Below, piece after piece: positions 43,823 through 51,473 of a DNA stretch of 64,000 nucleotides (position 1 is its first letter; every line of letters begins with the position of its first letter). The position numbers and the translations under genes were made by a program. The notes beneath the pieces were generated by a model. That model was not told where the DNA came from, ran no database searches, and saw nothing but the letters and a program-made list of their open reading frames with translations. This DNA comes from Planococcus rifietoensis (GTDB taxonomy: Bacteria > Bacillota > Bacilli > Bacillales_A > Planococcaceae): NCBI RefSeq assembly GCF_001465795.2, contig NZ_CP013659.2, positions 3,406,501-3,470,500 on the forward strand. Direction: 5' to 3'.

Positions 43823-44452
43823 TTACGCGAAGCTTTTTTGAGTGGCTGTCTTGGAGCGGCGCGCGAGTTTGACGAGCAAGTAGACAAGCGGCGTGTCCGC
43901 TGCTGCAACGACCCATTTGAACAAATACTGCGTCAAAATCATGGCAGCCAACGCCGACAGCGGCATCGTCCCATAAAAAGCGATCGTGATGAAAATCGTC
44001 GTATCCACCAATTGGCTAACCATCGTCGAGGCATTATTGCGCAGCCACAATTTCGACTCGCCGTTACGTGCTTTTAATTTATGGAAAATCGTGACGTCCA
44101 GGTTTTGGCTGATGAAATAAGACACCAAACTCGCAAGCGTTACCCGGAAGCCGGCCGAGAAGATCGATTCAAACGCTGCCTGGTCCGCAAAAAATGGCGC
44201 AGAGGGCAAATGAATGGCCGCAAAGATGAATGCCAGCGCTGCGAGTTGTGTGATAAACCCAGCCATGACCGTCTGGCGCGCGGCTTCTTTGCCGTACACT
44301 TCCGCAATCGTGTCGGTGATTGGGAACGTGAAGACATAGACGATGACTGCAGCCGGCAGTACGGCCCATTCGCTGATGGAAAATAGTTTTACGGCCAAGA
44401 TATTCGACAGGATGAGCAAACCGACAAAAGCGCCGTTCAAATAAAGTAGCAT
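43823..44452 (-). CDS. Queuosine precursor transporter (YhhQ/DUF165 family)
   Basis: A 209-residue membrane protein with about six helices and the DUF165 blocks VFTFPITDTIAEVYGK, SYFISQNLDVTIFHKLK and QLVDTTIFITIAFYG. YhhQ proteins import queuosine precursors such as preQ0 or preQ1. It lies 12 bases behind queF in an operon led by a preQ1 riboswitch, which supports the substrate. GGAG precedes the ATG. Confidence 0.93.
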   Translation of the reverse strand: MLLYLNGAFVGLLILSNILAVKLFSISEWAVLPAAVIVYVFTFPITDTIAEVYGKEAARQTVMAGFITQLAALAFIFAAIHLPSAPFFADQAAFESIFSAGFRVTLASLVSYFISQNLDVTIFHKLKARNGESKLWLRNNASTMVSQLVDTTIFITIAFYGTMPLSALAAMILTQYLFKWVVAAADTPLVYLLVKLARRSKTATQKSFA

Positions 44453-44464
44453 GGACGGTTCTCC

Positions 44465-44959
44465 TTATCGGTTGGTGATCGTTTCCGGATTCATGTCGTG
44501 GTTCATCATCCGGTACGTCGCCATTTCTTCGTATTTCGTGCCTGGCTTGCCATAGTTCGTATACGGGTCGATCGACAAACCGCCGCGCGGAGTGAATTTG
44601 CCCCATACTTCGATATAGCGCGGGTCGAGCAGTTCGATCAAGTCATTCATGATGATGTTGACGACATCTTCATGGAAATCGCCATGGTTGCGGAAGCTGA
44701 ATAAATACAGCTTCAAGGCTTTGCTTTCGACGAGTTTCTTGTCGGGAATGAAGCTCAAGTAAATTGTCGCGAAATCGGGCTGGCCGGTTTGCGGGCACAG
44801 CGAGGTGAATTCCGGGCAATTGAATTTAACGAAGTAATCGCGCGTGTGGAGATTGTCGATCGCTTCTAGAATGCCTGGGTCGTATTCGAATTTGTAGCGC
44901 GTGTTCTGGTTGCCGAGCAAAGACAAATGCTCGAGTGTTTCTTCATTTCTTCCTGCCAT
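44465..44959 (-). CDS. queF: NADPH-dependent preQ0 reductase QueF
   Basis: QueF reduces the nitrile preQ0 to the amine preQ1 in queuosine biosynthesis. The 164-residue unimodular product contains the catalytic cysteine in [15 protein letters not shown] and the family stretch [20 protein letters not shown]. Start at 44959 is supported by AAGGAGG 8 bases upstream; a longer frame lacks a ribosome site. Expression should fall when preQ1 is plentiful, through the riboswitch upstream. Confidence 0.96.
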   Translation of the reverse strand: MAGRNEETLEHLSLLGNQNTRYKFEYDPGILEAIDNLHTRDYFVKFNCPEFTSLCPQTGQPDFATIYLSFIPDKKLVESKALKLYLFSFRNHGDFHEDVVNIIMNDLIELLDPRYIEVWGKFTPRGGLSIDPYTNYGKPGTKYEEMATYRMMNHDMNPETITNR

Positions 44960-45013
44960 GTGAGTGGCCTCCTTATATTCGGCCGGCTGGGGGAGAGCTA
45001 TAAAAAATTCGGA

Positions 45014-45048
45014 CAAACGAAAAGCCGAATCGCATGTGGATTCGGCTT
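45014..45048 (-). terminator. preQ1-controlled intrinsic terminator
   Basis: On the minus strand AAGCCGAAT-CCACATGCG-ATTCGGCTT is followed by TTCGTTTG. It lies between the aptamer and queF and is the expected expression platform. Confidence 0.8.
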
Positions 45049-45060
45049 GATTTCAAAATC

Positions 45061-45101
45061 CATAGTTTTTTATAGAGGGTGGAATGCTATGAACCTCTCC
45101 C
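45061..45101 (-). ncRNA. preQ1-I riboswitch aptamer
   Basis: Minus-strand sequence GGGAGAGGTTCATAGC, then ATTCCACCCTCT and ATAAAAAACTATG. It matches the preQ1-I consensus: the AGAGGTTC/ACCCTCT stem and the A-rich 3' tail that forms the pseudoknot. It precedes queF and the queuosine transporter gene. Confidence 0.95.
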
Positions 45102-45129
45102 GTTGCCGGGTTATTTAATTTCCTGCCTT

Positions 45130-45158
45130 ATCGTATAAGATAGGGGCGGTTCTGTCAA
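45130..45158 (-). promoter_or_regulatory. Sigma-A promoter of the queF operon
   Basis: On the minus strand TTGACA (45158-45153), a 17-base spacer and TACGAT (45135-45130). Transcription would begin about 22 bases before the preQ1 aptamer. Confidence 0.85.
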
Positions 45159-45249
45159 TTGTTGGTTTGTTATGGCTTAGAGTCTGCAATTTGCGGGTCA
45201 TACGTTTTGATGCATGATAAAGAGTGAGTAGAAAAGCTTCCGCTTCTCG

Positions 45250-45389
45250 ACTTCGTTTCAGGGGGGCTGCTTTCCGAGGGGCGGGTGTTGAGCCAATGTA
45301 CGGCAAAGAGCGCCGTACATTTGTCTCGCCAGCCCGCGCGGTCCCTCAGGAGTCAGCCCCCCTTCCACTCCGTCTTTAGTTTTAGAGTG
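45250..45389 (+). repeat. 140-nt palindromic leader repeat, copy B
   Basis: Counterpart of 35654-35791, same orientation. The outer stem is one G and one C longer, and the inner hairpin reads TGTACGGC/GCCGTACA. It lies just upstream of the queF promoter on the opposite strand side and leads into hairpin array B. Confidence 0.88.
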
Positions 45390-45540
45390 GAAGAGCATTT
45401 CTTCATTCTACTTGATAAAAGATGTGAAAATGTGTCGGGCTTTATAGCTCAAGTCATCTTGATTAATAAAGATGTAATTGTAAATTCTATTCCGATTATA
45501 AACTTTCTATTCAAGCATCTTAAACCTAGACGCCACATCC
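45390..45540. other. AT-rich spacer before array B, no gene seen
   Basis: No recognised signal. Short words such as TAGCTCAAG are shared with the spacer of cassette A. Confidence 0.4.
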
Positions 45541-45622
45541 CAGGAAGCGATTCCCCCACTAGCCGGCAACCGATTATAGAAGCAGAGCTATCTAATCATG
45601 CTCCACACATTGAAATCTCTAA

Positions 45623-45708
45623 GCCGCCAAGCGCCACGGGTGAGCCGACGCCGTAAGACAGGCGTCCTTCCTGGCTTATGGCAAGAGGCCAATCCAAAGC
45701 AGGGCGGC
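45623..45708 (+). repeat. Covarying hairpin core B1
   Basis: Outer stem GCCGCC/GGCGGC, middle GGGT paired with ATCC (one wobble), apical GCCGTAAG-A-CAGG with CCTG-G-CTTATGGC. CAGG/CCTG replaces CAAG/CTTG of the other cores, a compensatory change. Confidence 0.8.
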
Positions 45709-45869
45709 GACTACTAAACTGAAGCACAAATAGAATTACGGAACAATGAGACAAGCAACCCCTCGCTATCTTCTCACACGCTCGATCTGGGAAGCGATTC
45801 CCCCGCTAGCCGGCAACTTTATATAGAAGCAGATCAATTTAATCATGCTCGATACATTGAAATCTTTAA

Positions 45870-45955
45870 GCCGCCCAGCGCCACGGGTGAGCCGACGCAG
45901 TAAGACAAGTGTTCTTCTTGGCTTACTGCCAAAGGCCAACCCAAAGCAGGGCGGC
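45870..45955 (+). repeat. Covarying hairpin core B2
   Basis: Outer stem GCCGCCC/GGGCGGC, where cores A1 and A2 have GCCGCCG/CGGCGGC; apical stem GCAGTAAG-A-CAAG with CTTG-G-CTTACTGC around TGTTCTT. Confidence 0.8.
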
Positions 45956-46033
45956 GAATACCAACATGAAGCTCAACTAATGAACAGGAATGATTCCACA
46001 AGCAAACCCTAACTATCTTCTTTTCCAGCAAAT

Positions 46034-46061
46034 AAAAAAAGCTAGAGACAGAATCTCTAGC
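46034..46061 (-). terminator. Terminator of the P450 gene
   Basis: On the minus strand GCTAGAGA-TTCTG-TCTCTAGC followed by seven T. Confidence 0.9.
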
Positions 46062-46070
46062 CTTTCATTA

Positions 46071-47399
46071 TTAATGGAATGGGCACCCTGATTGAACAGT
46101 TGTGTTCTTCTGTTCGTGATAGAACACATTGTCTGGGCGGTTTTTCAGTTTTTGCACGTCTTTTAAGATTAAGCGGCTTTTTGGCATAGTTGGCATGCGG
46201 GACATGTCGTAGGACAAGTCTTGTTCAGGCACGCTGTATTTCAAGTTCTCCGCAAAATATTTGAAGATTGATTGCATATACATGACCGTCATCCATTCGC
46301 CTGCGCAGCGGTGTCCGGTATGGTGGTCGCCGCCTCCTTGCGGAATGAAAGAAAATGGGCTGCCGTTCCATGTGCTGAAACGTTCTGGGATGAATTCATC
46401 AGCGTTGTCCCAAGAATCCGGGTGATGGTTCGTGCCATAAAGGTCCAGAATGACGCGCATGTCTTTTTTGAAGTGAACGCCGTTCCAGTTGAAATCTTTT
46501 TTGGAGATCGCTGCCATGACCGGTGCGAACGGATAATAACGGCGCACTTCCTGGGCGAAATTGTGGCTGTAATTGTTTTCGTCTGCTTGGAGTTTGCCAC
46601 GCGTGACTGGGTTTTCGTGCATCGCCATGACGCCGAAGACGATAAAGTAAGCTGTAGCAATCATCGGGCGGTAGGCGTTATTCAAGTCGACAGCTGCCGT
46701 CTCGAGGTCGAGCAGCTTGCCGTTCGGTGTCCGGTGGTGGGCGACTATATACGCTGCCGTATAGGCCGGCGGATTGTATTCGCCTTTGCGGATTTGCTTG
46801 ATGATTTTTTTCAGCCAGTCTTCGTGCGCATTGCGCGCTTTCATGCCTTCAAGGTAGCGTCCTTCAGTAAGGCCGAATGAATCGACCATCGTCACGAGTT
46901 CCCATGTGCGCTGCTTGACTTCGCTTTCTTTCATCGGCAAACCAGCCCAGTGGATCATGGAGCGCGTGAAGATTTCTTCGATTTCATCCAATAGGACAAC
47001 TTCGTCCATCTGCTCCCATTGTTCGGCCTTTGTTTCAAGTTCTTGGATTACCATGCGTTTGGCATCTTCTAAACGTTCAGGTGTCATCATCGACAGGAAC
47101 ATGCGCTTTTGTTGGTGATGGTCTTCGCCGTCGCGGCCGTGGACCGCACCTCGCCCGAATAGCGTTTGCTCAAGCGGAAGCGGCGCTGCGCCGCTGCGCT
47201 TGAAATAATCATTATTGTAGAACAGTTCAGCCGCTTCTTCGCCGGCCATGCACACTACCTTTTTCCCGAGCAGGCGGGTTTCAAAAATATCCGAACCCAG
47301 CTCTTTGCGGCGGCCAGGCAGGAAATCAAATCCTTCTCCGAGAAGGGATAGGGTATTGTCCAATTCTTTTGCTTTCGGGATCGGGTGCTTCACTTTCAT
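46071..47399 (-). CDS. CYP152-family cytochrome P450 (fatty-acid peroxygenase, OleT-like residues)
   Basis: A 442-residue CYP152 enzyme. These use hydrogen peroxide to hydroxylate fatty acids or, in OleT, to decarboxylate them to terminal alkenes. The heme Cys is in GDHHTGHRCAGEW. The I-helix has R244-P245 (NNAYRPMIATAYF) in place of the usual acid-alcohol pair; this arginine binds the substrate carboxylate. F81 and H87 in TLFGRGAVHGRDG correspond to OleT Phe79 and His85, whereas P450-BSbeta has Gln at the latter position. A C-terminal extension ends in GCPFH. Product specificity cannot be settled from sequence. GAAGGAG ribosome site. Confidence 0.93.
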   Translation of the reverse strand: MKVKHPIPKAKELDNTLSLLGEGFDFLPGRRKELGSDIFETRLLGKKVVCMAGEEAAELFYNNDYFKRSGAAPLPLEQTLFGRGAVHGRDGEDHHQQKRMFLSMMTPERLEDAKRMVIQELETKAEQWEQMDEVVLLDEIEEIFTRSMIHWAGLPMKESEVKQRTWELVTMVDSFGLTEGRYLEGMKARNAHEDWLKKIIKQIRKGEYNPPAYTAAYIVAHHRTPNGKLLDLETAAVDLNNAYRPMIATAYFIVFGVMAMHENPVTRGKLQADENNYSHNFAQEVRRYYPFAPVMAAISKKDFNWNGVHFKKDMRVILDLYGTNHHPDSWDNADEFIPERFSTWNGSPFSFIPQGGGDHHTGHRCAGEWMTVMYMQSIFKYFAENLKYSVPEQDLSYDMSRMPTMPKSRLILKDVQKLKNRPDNVFYHEQKNTTVQSGCPFH

Positions 47400-47434
47400 G
47401 TAACGTCAGCTCCTTCAGTATGTTCAATGCAGGC

Positions 47435-47451
47435 ACTTAACCTGTTTAAGT
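47435..47451. promoter_or_regulatory. Possible operator palindrome in the P450/phosphotransferase intergenic region
   Basis: ACTTAA-CCTGT-TTAAGT, a perfect 6-bp inverted repeat, lies 36-52 bases upstream of the P450 start and 146 bases before the + strand gene. No regulator gene is adjacent, so its use is conjecture. Confidence 0.35.
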
Positions 47452-47596
47452 TGAAAAGTCATTGTAGGAAACCATACCCTTTTGGCGCTTCGGTAAACGC
47501 TTCCCGGATTTCTGGATGGCGCGTATCAAAAAACTGGAGTAGGCGTTTTTTCATGGTACACTTAAAGCAAAAGATAGGCTGAAAGGAGCGGCAAGG

Positions 47597-48526
47597 ATGA
47601 CAAATGGATTCGGCGGCTTATCCCGCCAGGCACTCGATTGGGTCGAGTCGAAATGGCAAGGCGCTGTGCTAGAAGAAGCTGTTCCCTTAGAAGGCGGGAC
47701 TTCTTCACTGCTTTACGAAATTCGCGCAAGCAAAGACGGAGAGCAGCAGAGTGTCGTTTTGCGGCTTCACCATAAAGGGGAGTGGCTAGACCAGGAACCG
47801 GACTTGGCGAGGCATGAAGCGATGAGCCTGGAGCTTGCAGAAAAATCGGGCATTGCCGCTCCGCGTATTTTGGCGTTTGACGAAAGCGGTGAAGCGTGCG
47901 GCATGCCGGCTGTACTGATGACGAAAGTTCCGGGAGCGGTCATCTTGCCTCCTGCGTACGATGCGGCTTGGCTTGACGGGCTTGCTGGAACACTCGCGGA
48001 AATACACCGCCACAAAGCAGAAGGCTTTCCTTATGAATATTTTGCCTATAACGATGCTAGACGCCTCGAGCGGCCGAAATGGTCGCGCGTGGAAGGCGAT
48101 TGGATGCGCGCATTCTATATTGTGGCTGCAGGCGGGCCACCGGTTGAATATTGCTTGATTCATCGCGATTATCACCCGGGAAATATTCTATGGGAAGAGG
48201 GGCGTGTCAGCAGCGTCGTCGATTGGGTGAATACATGCCGGGGGCCTGCGGGTGTCGATGTTGGGCATTGCCGTGTCAACTTAGCGCAGCTTTACGGCAC
48301 ACGCATCGCCAACGAATTTTTGGATGCTTACGAACGCCATGCCGGTGAATCGTTTGTGTACGATCCATATTGGGATTTGCTGTCACTGATCGATACCTTG
48401 GATGGCAAGCCGGCAGTCTACCCTGGATGGAAGACGTTTGGCATGGCCGGTTTATCCGATGAATTGGTCCGTTACCGCTTGGATGAGTATTTGATGAGCT
48501 TGATGGACCGCTTCGATGATTTCTAA
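47597..48526 (+). CDS. Aminoglycoside phosphotransferase-family kinase
   Basis: A 309-residue APH/choline-kinase fold protein. The catalytic loop IHRDYHPGNILW carries the HxDxxxxN signature, and the metal-binding aspartate follows in VVDWVNTCRGPAGVDVGHC. The ATP-binding N-lobe has LEGGTSSLLYEIR. Family members phosphorylate antibiotics, choline, homoserine or sugars; nothing here favours one substrate, so resistance should not be assumed. AAAGGAG lies 8 bases before the ATG. Confidence 0.9.
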   Translation: MTNGFGGLSRQALDWVESKWQGAVLEEAVPLEGGTSSLLYEIRASKDGEQQSVVLRLHHKGEWLDQEPDLARHEAMSLELAEKSGIAAPRILAFDESGEACGMPAVLMTKVPGAVILPPAYDAAWLDGLAGTLAEIHRHKAEGFPYEYFAYNDARRLERPKWSRVEGDWMRAFYIVAAGGPPVEYCLIHRDYHPGNILWEEGRVSSVVDWVNTCRGPAGVDVGHCRVNLAQLYGTRIANEFLDAYERHAGESFVYDPYWDLLSLIDTLDGKPAVYPGWKTFGMAGLSDELVRYRLDEYLMSLMDRFDDF

Positions 48527-48603
48527 GCTATGCCCCTGAGGTTTGATTTCTCCGAGAAAGGCAATATATATAGCACAAGCGAGTATTTGGAGGAGGAGTC
48601 ATA

Positions 48604-49155
48604 ATGACGGACGAACAGCAAAAGAACTTGAAGCAAGAACTCGAAGCGCAATTGAAATCGCTCGAGGAACGGATGGAACAAACAGAGGAATTCGAAACTA
48701 GCGAACTATCCAATTACGATAATCACCCGGGCGATAACGCCACTGATCTGTATGACCAGGAACGCGGGATGGCGATGGAGCAGTTCAAGGAAGAAGAGCA
48801 TGAAGACGTGCTCGCGGCGTTGAAAGCCATTGAAGACGGAACTTACGGCACATGTGCAGTGTGCGGCAAAGACATTCCGTATGAGCGGTTGGAAGCCATG
48901 CCGACCGCACTGACTTGCATCGACCACGCCGACCACAGCTTGGATTTGGAAAGCCGCCCATCAGAAGAAGATGTCATCGGCTCGTCGACAGACCGCCCGG
49001 CCAAAACGGAAGATAGCCGAATCCGCGATTACGACAACAGCTTTGAAGATGTCGAGAATTTCGGTTCCTCGGATGGCCCTCAAGACCAACCAGGGGAAGA
49101 CCAGGAAGATTTCTACAAGGACGACGAGGCAGAGGAAGACGAACAATTTAAATAA
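48604..49155 (+). CDS. DksA/TraR-type C4 zinc-finger protein (YteA-like)
   Basis: A 183-residue protein with an N-terminal coiled coil (LKQELEAQLKSLEERMEQTE), the linker NHPGDNATDLYDQERGMAME and a zinc finger CAVCGKDIPYERLEAMPTAL-TC-IDH with three Cys and a His. The long acidic tail is typical of Bacillus YteA/YocK proteins, which are thought to affect transcription or sporulation; the function is not settled. GGAGGAG before the ATG; a terminator follows. Confidence 0.9.
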   Translation: MTDEQQKNLKQELEAQLKSLEERMEQTEEFETSELSNYDNHPGDNATDLYDQERGMAMEQFKEEEHEDVLAALKAIEDGTYGTCAVCGKDIPYERLEAMPTALTCIDHADHSLDLESRPSEEDVIGSSTDRPAKTEDSRIRDYDNSFEDVENFGSSDGPQDQPGEDQEDFYKDDEAEEDEQFK

Positions 49156-49161
49156 GCTGGT

Positions 49162-49186
49162 CCCGGCGCTCGCCGGGGCTTTTTTT
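49162..49186 (+). terminator. Terminator after DksA/TraR-type gene
   Basis: CCCGGC-GCTC-GCCGGG followed by GC and a T-tract. Confidence 0.9.
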
Positions 49187-49214
49187 AATACAGATAGATG
49201 GAAGGGGGATTCGA

Positions 49215-49580
49215 ATGGAAAGCTTGCATAAACAATTTCTAGATTTAGAGAACAGCCATTTGGCGCCGGCTGCCAGGGAGTCGAACCGCAACATGGCAGA
49301 AATATTGGATGACGAGTTTTTTGAATTCGGCATCTCCGGCGGGATTTGCCAGCGTTCCGATTTTAACGGAGACTATGCTTTGCAAGAAGATGACTATCAC
49401 ATTTCCCGCTTTGAAGCAAAATCTCTGGGGCCGGAGTCGGTTCTGACAATATATGTCTTGGAGAACCGGACAACAGGGGTATGGAGCCACCGCAGTTCAA
49501 TATGGAAAAAACGCGCGGACGGTTGGAAGCTATTCTTCCACCAAGGAACGAAGACAGATGGTTTCAAGAAATGGGAATAG
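49215..49580 (+). CDS. DUF4440 (NTF2-like) protein
   Basis: A 121-residue protein of the DUF4440/SnoaL-like NTF2 fold. The pattern LLDDEFFEFG-like (EILDDEFFEFGISGG) in the first third and the C-terminal SIWKKRADGWKLFFHQGT strand pair are typical. Members range from small enzymes to binding proteins; the function is unknown. AAGGGGG precedes the ATG. Confidence 0.85.
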   Translation: MESLHKQFLDLENSHLAPAARESNRNMAEILDDEFFEFGISGGICQRSDFNGDYALQEDDYHISRFEAKSLGPESVLTIYVLENRTTGVWSHRSSIWKKRADGWKLFFHQGTKTDGFKKWE

Positions 49581-49621
49581 GGAAAACGAAAGACAGGCAT
49601 TAGTTTAAAGGAGGATCATCT

Positions 49622-50023
49622 ATGGAGCATGCGATTGTGTTATTCGATGGAGATTGCAATTTCTGCGATTCCAGCGTTCAGTTCATCATCAATCATGACC
49701 CGGCAGGTTATTTTCAATTCGCTTCCCTGCAAAGCGAGATCGGACAGGAGCTTTCCAAAAAGCACAATGTGCCCGACGACGTCGACAGCCTGGTGTTGAT
49801 TGAAGGCGGCGAAGCGTATGTGAAGTCAGAAGGTGCGCTCAAGATTTCACATCATTTGACGGGGCTTTGGAAATTGGCGTATCACCTACAGCCATTCCCG
49901 CGTGTACTTCGTGACGGCGCATACGACGTCATCGCAAAAAACCGCTATAAAGTATTCGGCAAGCTCGACAGCTGCATGCTGCCGCCTCCGCATATCCGCA
50001 AGCGTTTTTTGGATCAGTTTTAA
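49622..50023 (+). CDS. DCC family thiol-disulfide oxidoreductase-like protein (YuxK-like)
   Basis: A 133-residue DUF393/DCC protein. The thioredoxin-like N-terminus has the motif FDGDCNFCD with the CxxC pair, as in YuxK, and the conserved end YRLFGKxDxC-like (KVFGKLDSCMLPPP). Redox activity is presumed from the motif. AAAGGAGG precedes the ATG and a strong terminator follows. Confidence 0.9.
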   Translation: MEHAIVLFDGDCNFCDSSVQFIINHDPAGYFQFASLQSEIGQELSKKHNVPDDVDSLVLIEGGEAYVKSEGALKISHHLTGLWKLAYHLQPFPRVLRDGAYDVIAKNRYKVFGKLDSCMLPPPHIRKRFLDQF

Positions 50024-50027
50024 ATAT

Positions 50028-50070
50028 AAAAAAGGGCGGTTCCAGTTTTTCTGGAACCGCCCTTTTTTTT
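50028..50070. terminator. Bidirectional terminator
   Basis: AAAAAAGGGCGGTTCCAG pairs with CTGGAACCGCCCTTTTTTTT around TTTTT. Confidence 0.95.
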
Positions 50071-50094
50071 ATGGAACTGTTTTGCTCTTGTTCA

Positions 50095-51288
50095 TTACAG
50101 GAAGTTCGAGAAGCGCCAATAATGGGCTGCGATTGGATCGGCCATCCAGGCAAGCCCTTCGCTTTCGGTCTGGTGAAGCGGCTGCCATGCCCCGTCGTCC
50201 TCGAGTTTCAAGTAAATCTCGTGATTCGGCGACTGGTCATGGACGCCGATAAAATCATATACGCCGTTCCGGTAAAATGTCGCCGATAGTTCGTAATCGA
50301 TATTCGGCGATGTCGTCAACGGATTTCCGACGCTGTGGGTGATCAGGATTTCGGTTTTCAGAGGCGTTTCTTCCGTTATTTTGGCACTGACGCCTTCACT
50401 CGAAGCGACATCCGCTTTACGGAATTTCCGGCGCCAATTATAGGCGATGCTGGTACCGATATCTTTGTCGAAATCGAACGTGCTCTGTTGTTCCACTAGA
50501 TTGACAATGGAATTGGTGAGCGAGCGGTAATGCTTGGAGTCTGGATCGAATGTGCGATTATCCCCTTGGAAATAGGGGTTCGGCGATGTCAGGTTTGGAT
50601 TTTTCAAGACATCATCGGGCAAGAAGGTCAGGTAGCGCAGATGCCATTTCAGCGCCGGCGGCTTGCCCTCGCCTTCCTTGAGCAATTGGTTGAGCGGGGC
50701 GATCTTTTTCGACAGCCAGAATTTTTCTACCGCTGCTTGTTCTTGCGACGAACCTAAGTTCAAGGCTCCGAATATATTAGCGGCGAACGATTTGATCTTG
50801 CGCAATGGGCTTTCGGTCCGTTCGACTGGGCGCCTTGCACGCACCCAATAGACCACTTCACGGTCTTCCGGCACATCTCGGTCTGTGAATTGGGTCTTGG
50901 CGATTTTCGCTACTTGCTCGCCGTCGCGGTAGATGTCGTATTCGTCGATGCCGTCGATTGCGCCCCAAGCAAGTGAGATCCGGTTGTGTGAAACGATGGT
51001 CGACAAGACGATTTGCTCCAATTGATTGATGCAATCAGGGTCGCGCTTTTCGGTGCCGGTCAAAAGTTTCAAGGCCGGTACCCAGCTGCCTTGCGGGGTT
51101 TGGCGTTCAATCGTGTAACAGAACAATTCACCGGCGCTTAAGCCTTCCTCGTGAAATGATGCTTGGGTGCCTGTATAGACGATCTCTCCGTCTTTTTTTA
51201 TCCGTGAAACTTCATCTGTCGGGGTCCAGCTGAAAGAAATCATGCTATCGGTTTGTTCCAATAATTCAATGTCCCATTCTTTGTTCAT
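50095..51288 (-). CDS. Hypothetical protein with fibronectin-III-like modules (DUF3238-like C-terminus)
   Basis: A 397-residue cytoplasmic protein with no signal peptide. Two beta-sandwich modules resembling FN3 occupy about residues 1-75 and 90-155 (SMISFSWTPTDEVSRIKKDG; NRISLAWGAIDGIDEYDIYR). The C-terminal ~180 residues contain YFQGDNRTFDPDSKHYR and a beta-rich DYELSATFYRNGVYDFIGVH stretch, which resemble DUF3238 proteins of Bacillus; that match is from memory. Function unknown. AAAGGAGG before the ATG. Confidence 0.75.
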   Translation of the reverse strand: MNKEWDIELLEQTDSMISFSWTPTDEVSRIKKDGEIVYTGTQASFHEEGLSAGELFCYTIERQTPQGSWVPALKLLTGTEKRDPDCINQLEQIVLSTIVSHNRISLAWGAIDGIDEYDIYRDGEQVAKIAKTQFTDRDVPEDREVVYWVRARRPVERTESPLRKIKSFAANIFGALNLGSSQEQAAVEKFWLSKKIAPLNQLLKEGEGKPPALKWHLRYLTFLPDDVLKNPNLTSPNPYFQGDNRTFDPDSKHYRSLTNSIVNLVEQQSTFDFDKDIGTSIAYNWRRKFRKADVASSEGVSAKITEETPLKTEILITHSVGNPLTTSPNIDYELSATFYRNGVYDFIGVHDQSPNHEIYLKLEDDGAWQPLHQTESEGLAWMADPIAAHYWRFSNFL

Positions 51289-51473
51289 GGATGAGCCTCC
51301 TTTCGCTTGTGCTAAGGTATACCCGATATTTGGAAATAATGAACATGCTAAAAAAACTGTTTTTGTTACACAATTTAAACATTTCAGATATTAAAGAGCG
51401 CTATAATGAAGGAAGATAAAAGTATTGGCGTCATTTTCGGTTCAAGCATAAGTGGGAAAGGGGAGATGGCTGA

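Larger units (their letters stand above)
45541..46020 (+). repeat. Array B of two ~245-bp repeat units
   Basis: Two units in the same orientation as array A. Small GCGA-tetraloop hairpins are at 45543-45554 and 45789-45802; each is followed by CGCTAGCCGGCAAC-like sequence, then a large hairpin core (45623-45708 and 45870-45955) and the CTATCTTC tail. Unit spacing is ~247 bases. The array ends next to the terminator of the minus-strand P450 gene. Confidence 0.85.

Noticed and set aside
45285..45656. Plus-strand frame across leader copy B and array B
   Set aside because: It crosses two repeat types and a spacer and is not matched by a similar frame in cassette A. No ribosome site supports it.
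45250..46020. Insertion sequence or transposon
   Set aside because: No transposase frame is present in either cassette, and no target duplication could be identified by eye.
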